Below, piece after piece: positions 1 to 7,127 of a DNA stretch of 18,125 nucleotides (position 1 is the stretch's first letter; the number at the start of each line of letters is the position of its first letter). Both the position numbers and the translations under genes were made by a program. A model generated the notes under the pieces. That model had not been told where the DNA came from. It was given only the letters and a program-made list of their open reading frames with translations, and did not search any database. Origin of the DNA: an uncultured Muribaculaceae bacterium (GTDB lineage: Bacteria; Bacteroidota; Bacteroidia; Bacteroidales; Muribaculaceae); contig CAKUMB010000027.1 in NCBI GenBank assembly GCA_934667475.1, positions 1-18,125 on the forward strand. The letters are read 5' to 3'.

Positions 1-73
1 GCCTCTTGTCGGATTCGAACCAACGACCCCGAGATTACAAATCACGTGCTCTGGCCAACTGAGCTAAAGAGGC
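1..73 (-). tRNA. tRNA-Thr (anticodon UGU)
   Basis: Read on the minus strand, this is a complete cloverleaf apart from the discriminator base and any CCA, which fall outside the window. The acceptor arms GCCTCTT (67-73) and AAGAGGC (1-7) pair perfectly. The T arm contains GGTTCGAATCC. The seven-base anticodon loop TTTGTAA (35-41) puts the anticodon TGT at 37-39, which reads ACA threonine codons. The anticodon stem has a central U-U mismatch (positions 32 and 44) flanked by four good pairs. I do not take this as decay, because all other arms are intact. The gene lies 4 nt downstream of the SRP RNA on the same strand, with no promoter between them, so it is probably cotranscribed and released by RNase P. 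Confidence 0.95.
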
Positions 74-77
74 AGAT

Positions 78-173
78 GGGTAAGTGGTCTATATCGCGCC
101 GCTACAACCCGCGACCCTTGCTTCGGTCAAGACCTGGGGGATTAACGGGGAGCTGGCCGTATAGGACTTACCC
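78..173 (-). ncRNA. ffs: Signal recognition particle RNA, bacterial small type
   Basis: The minus strand folds into one long imperfect hairpin, as expected of small bacterial SRP RNA. The ends GGGTAAGT (166-173) and ACTTACCC (78-85) pair over 8 bp. CTATA and TATAG follow after a small internal loop, then further GC pairing, including CCCG with CGGG. At the tip is the SRP domain IV signature, CCAGG on the 5' side opposite AGCAAGGG on the 3' side. This is the asymmetric and symmetric loop pair that binds the Ffh M domain. The apical loop here is UUGACC rather than the common GGAA tetraloop. The length of about 96 nt fits the small type. A Bacteroidetes promoter lies immediately upstream. The exact 5' and 3' ends are inferred from the terminal helix. 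The fold was made by hand, without a covariance search. Confidence 0.85.
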
Positions 174-178
174 GAGTG

Positions 179-208
179 CAAAGGTAGGCATTTTTTCGTT
201 AACGGCAA
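179..208 (-). promoter_or_regulatory. Promoter for the SRP RNA/tRNA-Thr transcript
   Basis: The minus strand carries TACCTTTG (179-186), a full match to the Bacteroidetes -7 consensus TAnnTTTG. A TTG at 206-208 serves as the -33 element with a 19-nt spacer. The predicted start falls a few bases before the first paired base of the SRP RNA, which supports both calls. Confidence 0.75.
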
Positions 209-337
209 GCATTTTCGCCCGCAAAATGAGCAGCGCCATGTCAGCATGTTTACCAACACATTGCCTCACAACAAATTAGCCACCAAATCTAAATATATGA
301 TGAATCGCAGCCGTTCTAGTTGTCATCCCGAAAAAAA

Positions 338-366
338 TCCGTGGGCATCTGTGTGCATCTGTGGAA
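338..366. repeat. GTGNGCATCT short tandem repeat
   Basis: Two 10-bp units, GTGGGCATCT (341-350) and GTGTGCATCT (351-360), are followed by a partial third, GTGG. The wording recalls the CCGTGTTCATCTGTG-type dispersed intergenic repeats I know from many bacterial genomes. That resemblance is from memory; the tandem structure itself is directly visible. Confidence 0.6.
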
Positions 367-390
367 GATTTTTTGTGGGGCGTTGGTGGG

Positions 391-428
391 GGCTACGCCC
401 ATTGGACGCGGCATGCCGCGTCCCTACC
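391..428. repeat. Palindromic intergenic repeat, copy 1
   Basis: This 38-bp unit is identical to 465-502. Its core is a perfect 20-bp palindrome at 404-423 (GGACGCGGCA and its complement). It could fold into a hairpin on either strand, in the manner of REP or MITE-like intergenic elements. No transposase is nearby. Confidence 0.85.
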
Positions 429-464
429 GGCGCGGTTGTAACCGACACACTGATGTCCGGTGGT

Positions 465-502
465 GGCTACGCCCATTGGACGCGGCATGCCGCGTCCCTA
501 CC
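465..502. repeat. Palindromic intergenic repeat, copy 2
   Basis: This is the second exact copy of the 38-bp unit, starting 74 bp after the first and in the same orientation. The perfect palindrome is at 478-497. Similarity runs a few bases further on the left (GGTGGTGGCTAC against GGTGGGGGCTAC), suggesting that the duplicated unit was originally a little longer. Confidence 0.85.
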
Positions 503-582
503 CCACAACACACTTATAGTCACTATGCTACACAGTCAAAAAAAAACAATCTTCCACCAAAGGAATAAGACAACAATGAAAA

Positions 583-618
583 GGCGGGGCGAAAGGACTT
601 TCTGCCTTTCGCCCCGCC
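583..618 (-). terminator. Terminator of the GLUG-repeat gene
   Basis: A perfect 14-bp stem, GGCGGGGCGAAAGG (583-596) with CCTTTCGCCCCGCC (605-618), closes an 8-nt loop. It begins 38 bp past the stop codon of the upstream minus-strand gene. On the minus strand it is followed by TTTTCATTGTTGT, a short but acceptable U tract. Confidence 0.85.
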
Positions 619-656
619 AAGGGATAGTTGTGTTTAGATAAGTGTGTGCTTATTTT

Positions 657-3600
657 CTATCGGTTGAGCACCTTCACAGCCTGGGTGGTGCCGTCGCTGT
701 AGGTGCGCAGCACTATGTAGGCCTGGCCGTCGGCGCTGACCGGCTTGGCCACCTCGATGCCTGCCACGGTGAAGTAGCGCTCGGCAACGACGGCCTTGTC
801 GGCAACGTTGGCGTCGACACCCGAAGCCACGTTGAGCTTAACAGTCCACACGTGCTTGAAGCCGCCGCAAGTGGCGGTGAGCTGCACCTCGTCGGTGCTG
901 GCGTCGGTGACCGAAGCCCAGTTGTCGGTGATCTTAATCACGGGGTTGCTCACAGTCCACTCAACTCCTACGGGCGTGCCCACGTGGAACGAGCGGGTGA
1001 CGTTGCCAAATGTGTCGCCCTCTTGCAGCACAACCGCTGCGGCGCTGGCCTTGGCATTGTCGAGGTCGGCAAACTCGGGCAGCACAGGCAGCTCGTAGTC
1101 GTTGCCGAAGCTCCACTGGCCTGCAAGGTCGGTGGCCTTGGCGAGCTGAGCCACTGTGACTGCCGTGCCGCCAATGGTGTCGGCGTCAAACGTGCCGAAG
1201 TCGGTCACGTAGTAGCAGTTTTCGATGGCGTTGGCTGCGGGATCCCAATTCTTGGCGCCGCTGGTGCCAATGAGGTTGCCCACCAGCGTGGTGCTTTCAG
1301 AGGTCACCTTGCCGGCATTGTAGCACTTGTAGAAGTTGGTGCCCGGGCTTACGCTCACGGCAGCCGTCTGGCCCACAAGACCGCCAACCGACTCGGGACC
1401 GCTGACGGCACCCGTGTTGTAGCAGTTGGTGTAGCTGGCGCGAGTTTGGCCGCCAAGGCCGCCTGCGCCAGTGGTGCCGCAAGCCACATTGCCGGTGTTG
1501 AAGCTGTTGCTCACCTCAATGCGGTAGTTGCCATAGCCGTTGATGCCGCCCGCACCATTCTTGGTGGTCGACACCTGGCCTGAATTCCAGCAGTGGTCCA
1601 CGGTGATGTAGTTGCCCATAAAGCCGCCGCCTATGCCGCCTGCGCCCAGCGTGGCGCTGATGTCGCCAGTGTTGTAGCAGTAGCTGATGTGGGTGTAGGC
1701 CGGCACCGAGCCGGCGATGCCGCCGCCATAGTTCACGCCGGCCACGTCGCCAGTGTTGTAGCAGTTGGTGACGCAGATGGCCTCGTCGTCGCTGCGCGGG
1801 TCAAGGTCGTCGCCCCACAGACCGCCTGTGTAGACTGCCTGCGTGCTGAGTATGCTGCCGGTGTTATAGGAATTCTTGATGACAGAGTGCGGAGTGATAA
1901 TCGACGCAAGGCCGGCAGTGCCATAGGTGGCCTTGGTGAGCGACTGCACGGTGGCAGTGTTGTAGCAGCTGTCGATGTACAGAGGCGTGCGGGTGCTGTT
2001 GTAGGCCGTGTTGGGCGAGCCCACAAGACCTGCCACGCTGGACGCGCCCAGCAGGTCGCCATCGTTGTGGCAGCCGATGAGCTTCACTGTGTCGGCAGCC
2101 TGCACATAGCCCACAAAGCCGGCCACCACGGTGGCGGTGCGGGCATTGATTTCGGCAGTGTTGACGCAGTTGCGGAACTCAAGGGGCGCAGTGCCCTGAG
2201 CAGCGAAGCCGGCCACATACTTGCCCGAGCCGTTGTTCACCACGGTGCCATTGTTCTGGCAGTTGATGAACTTGACGCCTGCAAGTGCGTTGGCCACGAA
2301 GCCGCCAAGGGTGCCCTTGGTGCCCACAACCACGGCATTGTTGATGCAGTTGCGGAACTCCACCTTGCCGCCTGCATGGGCGGCGAAACCGCCGGCGCCG
2401 GCTGCTGTGACGTCGACATCAAGTTTGTTGACACAATTGACGAACTTGCCGTTTGCGATGCCTGCGAAGCCGCCCGTGTTGGCCTTGGCCGACTTGAGCG
2501 TGCCTTCGAGGGTGAGGTCGCGGATTTCAGATGCAAGGCCCTGCTTGCAGAACACACCCTGGTAGGTGTTGGTGGCGGTGTAGCTGATGCCCTTCACCGT
2601 GTGGCCAGCACCGAGCATGGTGGCGCCGAAGGCAGTGATGCCGTCGTAGGCCATGGGGGTGAACTTAGCCGAAGCGAAGTCGATGTCGTTCATCAGTTTC
2701 ACATAGCGGCCATCAAACGAATTCTGGCTCTCGGCCATATAGTCGGCAAAGTTGTTCCAGTCGTCGGTGGTGGCTATCTGGTAGGGGTCGGCCTCCGAGC
2801 CTTCGCCCTTGAGGGGCACGGGCTTGAGGGCCATCAGTGCTATTGGGCGCGCAAAGCCGTTATAGGCAACGGTGAGCGTGTCGTAGGCAAACTCGGTGAC
2901 TGCGGGCACCTTGAGGGTGCTGCCGCTAAGCGAGAACTTGTCGGCTTTGGCAAGCTTCAGAGTGGCGCCCTCGGGAGCCGACACAGTGGCGTCGGTCTTC
3001 AGGGCCTTCACCGTCTGGCCATCGGCCACGGTGAGCACTATCTGCGACGCTGCCACGGCCTGAGGCTCGGTGGCAAAGCGCTTGAGCACGGGATACTGGC
3101 CCTTGGCAAACTGCCAAAGACTGGTGTCGAAGCCATCGAGGGCCTCGCCGCTGGTGAGCTGTGCGGTGGTTGCCGCAGTGGCTCCCGGGCAGGCGTCGTT
3201 GGCTGCGGCGTTGAGGCCGGTGAGCTGTGCGTCGTAGTAGAAGTTCTGAATCTTGGCTGCGGCGTTATAGCCGTTTGCGCCGATGTTGCCGGTGGTGCCC
3301 ACATAGGCAGGTTTGGTAAACAGGGTGCCATAGTTGATGGTGTTGTACACATCATTATTGCCGTCGTGCACGATGGTGCTGTTGAACGAAGCCGAGAGGC
3401 CTGCCACCATGCCGCCCTGTGCATATACGTGGCCGGCATTGACGCAGTTGCGCACCACACCGCCCATCGAGCTGCCCGAGATGCCGCCTGCATAGCGCAG
3501 CTTGGCATCACGCTGTTCGAATGTGGACAGAGGCTTAACCTCGATGTTGCCCACATTCATGCACTCCTCAATCACACCGCCGCCGTTGGTGCCAACGATG

Positions 3601-6600
3601 CCGCCGGCAGTGGTGAAGCCGGTGTAGACGGCGCCGCCGTTGAAGCAGCCCTTAACCAGGCCGCCGGGGTTGTTGTTGCCCACGATGCCGCCCACAGTGG
3701 AGCTGTAGCTGTAGAGTGTGGCGAAGTTCTTGCAGTTCTCCACAGTGCCGTAGTTGTAGCCAACGAATGCGCCAGCATAGCCCCACACGTCGTAGCGGCA
3801 GTCGGCCGCTATGGTGAGGTTTTTAATTACGCCTGAGCTTTCGAGGCTGCCCACAAAGCCCTTGTAGATGGAAGTGCGCGGGCCTTTTTTGTCGGGTGTG
3901 CCAAAAGTGGAGTCGGTAGGCTCAACTTTCCAGCTCATGTAATCGATGTGCATGTTGTGGATGGCATGGCCACCGCCGTCGTAGGTGCCGGCAAAGCGGC
4001 ACTTGGCTGCATTGGTCAGGCTGTTGCAGATGCCGGTGAACGAGGTGTCGTTCTCCATGTCGATGTCGGCCGTCTGCAGGAAGTAGGTGTTGGCGAAGTA
4101 TTGCTCCACATTCGATGTGAGGTCGCCCAACCTCATCAGGTCGGCCTTGTTGCGGATGAGGAACGGATTGACCTCGGTGCCGGCTCCCTCGAAGAACTTG
4201 GGAGCCACCTTGAGCGCATAGAAGCGCGGGCGCAGATTGGCGTCGGCACTGTAGAACACTATGGTGTCGCTGCCCGACTCGGTGCCAATCTTGTAGGTGC
4301 CGTCTTCAATAGAGCCGCAGTGACCCTTGAGCGATATTTTGCTGTCGACATAGAGGGCAACCTTGGTGCTGCCCAGCAGGCCGGTGCCCACGTTGGCCGA
4401 CACATAGTTGGTGTTGTCGGGGAAGGAGTTGTCGAACTTAAGCACCGATGCGCTGAGTTCGGCCACGGCATTGTTGTCGATGCCCTTGATGCGGGGATAG
4501 TAGCCCTCGGTGAAAGTCCAGGCGTCGGCCGGGAATCCGGCAGGGCCTGCAGCACCGGTGAGCTCGCTGGTGAGTGCAGCGTAGTGCTTCGAGCCGAAGC
4601 CGGGCACCATCTGCTTGTCGTAGTAGATATTCTCGACGGTGGGAGTGGCTCCGGTGTAGATTTGGCCCAGAGTCTCGCGCACCTCGGTGTCGGCGTCGTA
4701 GAGGTAGCTCTCGGCGCGCAGGCGGCCTGCGAAGTAGCAGTTCTTGATTTCGCTCTGCATCACCTCGGTCTTGCCGCTCTCGCCGGTGTAGGAGGCATAG
4801 CGCACGCTGCCGGCGATGCCGCCGACGGTGCGTGAGCTGGCCGAAGTCACAGCGCCGTTGAAGTAGCTGTTGCTGACCTTGCCTTGTACCACGCCAACCA
4901 CACCGCCCACGGCGGCCTGAGTGTCGAAGCCATAGACGTCGGCCTGCGCGAAGCAGCGGTCAACGGTGCCGCGGAACACCTGGCCCACTACGCCGCCCAG
5001 ATACAGGTTGGAGTGCAGCGTGCCGTCGACGATGCCCGTGAAGTAGCTTGTGCGGCAGGCCGATGTGGAGCCAAACAGAGTGCCAACAATGCCACCGCCG
5101 CAATAGGTGTCGGCCGGGGCGCCCACATTGATGCGGCCGCTGGCGTGGCAGTCCTCGATGGCGCCATACACCTGGCCGGCGATGCCGCCGCCCATGCCGC
5201 CGTTGGCGGTGATGGTGCCGCTGTATGAGCAGTTGCTCACATCCCAGCCAAGAGCCACAATACCTGCGGCGCAGATGCCCGAGTTGGTGACCGTGCCGGT
5301 GGTGTGGCAGTTTTCGATTTTACCAAGCACGAAGCCGCCCACAATGGCGGCATAGTAGCCCTCTCCGCTCACCTTTGCGTCGGTGATGTTGAGGTTTTTA
5401 ATCACGGCAGTGGTGTCGCACATGCCGAATAGGGCTGCGTAGCCACTGGCGCCGGTGTTGACGTCGAGGTTCTTAAGTGTGTGGCCGGCGCCGTCGAACG
5501 TGCCAGCAAAGCGCTGGTTCCACGAGTTGCCGATGGGGTCGAAGCGGTATCCGCCCATGTCGATGTCGTTCATCAGCTTAAACACCTTGCCTTGGTAGGT
5601 CTTGGTGTGGAACACGTTGGGGCCGCCCCAGTTGCGCTCGGTGTCGTTGTTCACCTTGTTGGCCATGGCCACGAGGTCTTCGATGGTCTTCACCTGATAG
5701 GGGTCGGCCTCAGTGCCCGATCCGCTGAAGCTCTCGGATGGAGCCGACGGATACCCAAACGTGAAGCCGGCATCGGGGGTGATGACACCGCTGTTGAGCT
5801 TGCCCGTGTAATACTTGTTGGCACTGAACATCACCCAGGAGCCAAACGAGAGCTGCCGGGTCGTGCCCGTGCCGTTGATGAAGCCGGTGGTCTTGCCGCC
5901 GTCCTTCCAGCCGTCGGTGATGCCCAGGGTGTAGAAGTCGCCCATGGTGGCGCCGCCGGCATACACGAGCTGGCTGGCGATGCTGATGGTTGAGTCGGAC
6001 TTGAGCACCACCTCGATGGTCTTGCCGTGGTTGCCGAAGTTCTTAACGGCAACCAGGTTTTTGCCTTTTTGCTCCACAATCACGTTCCAGTCTTCATCGG
6101 GGTCGGCACCGTTGCCGTCGTTGTAGTAGGTGACGTGCATCGAGCCGTTGCTCTTCTCAATCAGAGTCTTGTAGCCGGCCACCAAGAAGTTGTCCTTCTT
6201 GTCGCCGCTCACGACCCACGCAGCCCACCATGTGTCGATGGTGAGGTTGCCCGAAGCGTCGATAGAGCCTTCGAGCTGCACGGTGCGGTCGGGCTTGCCG
6301 GCATGGTTGATGCAGGCAAGGTCGATGGGGCCGTAGGTGGAGTGCACATACAGCTGCTGATTGGGGATGGTGACTTTGCCGGTGGCGGCATCCACAGCGG
6401 CATGCACATTGATGCCCTTGGTCCAGAAGTTCTGGAGCTCGATGCTGTCGGCCGACAGTTTCTTGATTGTCACCGACGAGCCTCCGTCGCCCAGTGTGGT
6501 CACGAGCGAGCTGTAGGTCATCACGCGTTTGCCCTCAAGCGCATCGAGGCTCACGGCCCTGGCGGCCGGAGCGCGGCGTGTGGCCTGTCGCGCCTGCTGC

Positions 6601-6791
6601 GCGTCCTTGGCCAGCGCAAACTGCGCCTGAGCCACTGCGGCTGCCGGCAGCCTGCCTTCGACGCTGGCCTGTCGCGCCTGCTGCGCGCTCTCGGGGGCTT
6701 GCGCCAAGTCGGCCACCTGCTGGGCACTGGCTCCCACGGCCGATGTCGCGGCCAAGAAGAGCGCCAGTAGTAATGTAGTGACTTTTCTCAT
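657..6791 (-). CDS. Large secreted GLUG-repeat protein with C-terminal sorting-like domain
   Basis: The product has 2044 residues and I infer it is exported and surface-associated; its ligand is unknown. I chose the ATG at 6789-6791 because it opens directly into a signal peptide (MRKVTTLLLALFLAATSA, likely cut after ASA near residue 23). An in-frame ATG 25 codons earlier would bury that signal. A short Gln/Ala/Arg-rich segment follows, with QQARQA twice, encoded by a 23-bp direct repeat (6581-6603 and 6665-6687). Three modules each start with G-x-G-T/S-E-x-D/N-P-Y/F, near residues 355, 867 and 1326. Each continues into GLUG-type repeats (GGIVG...NCYNTGDV and similar), about 25 in all and 14 in the last module, often with a Cys at the same place in the repeat. 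Such repeats are thought to form a beta-solenoid. The last ~55 residues (ERYFTVAGIEV ... DGTTQAVKVLN) resemble a type IX secretion sorting domain. The gene is monocistronic, with its own promoter and terminator. Confidence 0.88.
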   Translation of the reverse strand: MRKVTTLLLALFLAATSAVGASAQQVADLAQAPESAQQARQASVEGRLPAAAVAQAQFALAKDAQQARQATRRAPAARAVSLDALEGKRVMTYSSLVTTLGDGGSSVTIKKLSADSIELQNFWTKGINVHAAVDAATGKVTIPNQQLYVHSTYGPIDLACINHAGKPDRTVQLEGSIDASGNLTIDTWWAAWVVSGDKKDNFLVAGYKTLIEKSNGSMHVTYYNDGNGADPDEDWNVIVEQKGKNLVAVKNFGNHGKTIEVVLKSDSTISIASQLVYAGGATMGDFYTLGITDGWKDGGKTTGFINGTGTTRQLSFGSWVMFSANKYYTGKLNSGVITPDAGFTFGYPSAPSESFSGSGTEADPYQVKTIEDLVAMANKVNNDTERNWGGPNVFHTKTYQGKVFKLMNDIDMGGYRFDPIGNSWNQRFAGTFDGAGHTLKNLDVNTGASGYAALFGMCDTTAVIKNLNITDAKVSGEGYYAAIVGGFVLGKIENCHTTGTVTNSGICAAGIVALGWDVSNCSYSGTITANGGMGGGIAGQVYGAIEDCHASGRINVGAPADTYCGGGIVGTLFGSTSACRTSYFTGIVDGTLHSNLYLGGVVGQVFRGTVDRCFAQADVYGFDTQAAVGGVVGVVQGKVSNSYFNGAVTSASSRTVGGIAGSVRYASYTGESGKTEVMQSEIKNCYFAGRLRAESYLYDADTEVRETLGQIYTGATPTVENIYYDKQMVPGFGSKHYAALTSELTGAAGPAGFPADAWTFTEGYYPRIKGIDNNAVAELSASVLKFDNSFPDNTNYVSANVGTGLLGSTKVALYVDSKISLKGHCGSIEDGTYKIGTESGSDTIVFYSADANLRPRFYALKVAPKFFEGAGTEVNPFLIRNKADLMRLGDLTSNVEQYFANTYFLQTADIDMENDTSFTGICNSLTNAAKCRFAGTYDGGGHAIHNMHIDYMSWKVEPTDSTFGTPDKKGPRTSIYKGFVGSLESSGVIKNLTIAADCRYDVWGYAGAFVGYNYGTVENCKNFATLYSYSSTVGGIVGNNNPGGLVKGCFNGGAVYTGFTTAGGIVGTNGGGVIEECMNVGNIEVKPLSTFEQRDAKLRYAGGISGSSMGGVVRNCVNAGHVYAQGGMVAGLSASFNSTIVHDGNNDVYNTINYGTLFTKPAYVGTTGNIGANGYNAAAKIQNFYYDAQLTGLNAAANDACPGATAATTAQLTSGEALDGFDTSLWQFAKGQYPVLKRFATEPQAVAASQIVLTVADGQTVKALKTDATVSAPEGATLKLAKADKFSLSGSTLKVPAVTEFAYDTLTVAYNGFARPIALMALKPVPLKGEGSEADPYQIATTDDWNNFADYMAESQNSFDGRYVKLMNDIDFASAKFTPMAYDGITAFGATMLGAGHTVKGISYTATNTYQGVFCKQGLASEIRDLTLEGTLKSAKANTGGFAGIANGKFVNCVNKLDVDVTAAGAGGFAAHAGGKVEFRNCINNAVVVGTKGTLGGFVANALAGVKFINCQNNGTVVNNGSGKYVAGFAAQGTAPLEFRNCVNTAEINARTATVVAGFVGYVQAADTVKLIGCHNDGDLLGASSVAGLVGSPNTAYNSTRTPLYIDSCYNTATVQSLTKATYGTAGLASIITPHSVIKNSYNTGSILSTQAVYTGGLWGDDLDPRSDDEAICVTNCYNTGDVAGVNYGGGIAGSVPAYTHISYCYNTGDISATLGAGGIGGGFMGNYITVDHCWNSGQVSTTKNGAGGINGYGNYRIEVSNSFNTGNVACGTTGAGGLGGQTRASYTNCYNTGAVSGPESVGGLVGQTAAVSVSPGTNFYKCYNAGKVTSESTTLVGNLIGTSGAKNWDPAANAIENCYYVTDFGTFDADTIGGTAVTVAQLAKATDLAGQWSFGNDYELPVLPEFADLDNAKASAAAVVLQEGDTFGNVTRSFHVGTPVGVEWTVSNPVIKITDNWASVTDASTDEVQLTATCGGFKHVWTVKLNVASGVDANVADKAVVAERYFTVAGIEVAKPVSADGQAYIVLRTYSDGTTQAVKVLNR

Positions 6792-6957
6792 ATAAAAAAA
6801 TGTTTTTAGCCTTGAGGGGAAGTTGCTGTTACTCTCTATGGCCGGCAGCCTCGCGTAATGGCACACATGGCGCGTCTTCCCCTCGATGTTCAGAATTTTG
6901 CGCGCGCCGCGCGGTCATGCCGCCAGGCTGGGTGCGATGGTGCGCTCCCAAGCCATT
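6792..6957 (-). promoter_or_regulatory. Long structured 5' leader of the GLUG-repeat gene
   Basis: The predicted transcription start near 6957 leaves about 165 nt of leader. It contains a perfect 9-bp inverted repeat, GAGGGGAAG and CTTCCCCTC (6876-6884 and 6814-6822), closing a 53-nt loop with further GC-rich complementarity inside. The last bases before the start codon are an A/T run (AACATTTTTTTAT) with no Shine-Dalgarno sequence. I do not recognise a known riboswitch class. Confidence 0.45.
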
Positions 6958-6963
6958 TTAATG

Positions 6964-6995
6964 CAAAATTAAAACTTTTGGCGGGCAAATACAAA
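6964..6995 (-). promoter_or_regulatory. Promoter of the GLUG-repeat gene
   Basis: On the minus strand a TTTG (6992-6995) precedes TAATTTTG (6964-6971) by exactly 20 nt. Both parts match the Bacteroidetes -33/-7 consensus. It lies about 170 bp upstream of the chosen start codon and after the terminator of the preceding gene. Confidence 0.75.
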
Positions 6996-7035
6996 TCATT
7001 TTAAGCCAAAGCACTACGGCATCATTAATTTTATC

Positions 7036-7084
7036 AACAAAAACAGCCGCCACGCCCCTACCCTTTCGGGTGAGGCGTGGCGGC
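7036..7084 (-). terminator. Terminator of the PurF-like gene
   Basis: An 11-bp stem, GCCGCCACGCC (7046-7056) with GGCGTGGCGGC (7074-7084), holds an inner ACCC/GGGT hairpin. On the minus strand it is followed by TGTTTTTGTTG. It sits 43 bp past the stop codon of the PurF-like gene and separates it from the GLUG-gene promoter. Confidence 0.88.
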
Positions 7085-7127
7085 GTTATGTCATATTTTT
7101 TCAGCCCCCTCGGCTGCAGGCAGCGGA

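Larger units (their letters stand above)
210..582. other. Intergenic region with composite repeat element, no gene
   Basis: No credible coding sequence lies here. The short open frames run through the repeats and lack any recognisable protein. The stretch holds a GTGNGCATCT tandem repeat (338-366), two copies of a 38-bp palindrome-containing repeat (391-428 and 465-502), and a 10-bp inverted pair GTGGAAGATT (361-370) and AATCTTCCAC (548-557) bracketing both copies. It separates the SRP/tRNA transcript from the terminator of the GLUG-repeat gene. Confidence 0.7.

Noticed and set aside
30..46. Reading the U-U mismatch in the tRNA-Thr anticodon stem as a sign of a pseudogene
   Set aside because: The acceptor, D and T arms and the anticodon loop are intact, and a single mismatch in this stem is tolerated.
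391..502. CRISPR array
   Set aside because: There are only two units, the repeat is a near-complete palindrome, and the single spacer is only 36 bp with no cas genes nearby. It fits a dispersed intergenic repeat better.
246..641. Two overlapping small open frames in the left intergenic region
   Set aside because: Both run through the palindromic repeats and the terminator hairpin, and neither encodes anything recognisable.
1593..3836. A 747-codon open frame antisense to the GLUG-repeat gene, with others at 642-1583, 3948-4835 and 6027-6770
   Set aside because: These are Ala/Gly/Val/His-rich translations with no recognisable domain, created by the GC-rich codon use and repetitive coding of the opposite strand, which has a clear signal peptide and repeats.
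6792..6866. N-terminal extension of the GLUG protein from an ATG at 6866
   Set aside because: It would place 25 polar residues before a good signal peptide, and it overlaps the inferred structured leader. The ATG at 6791 is the natural start.
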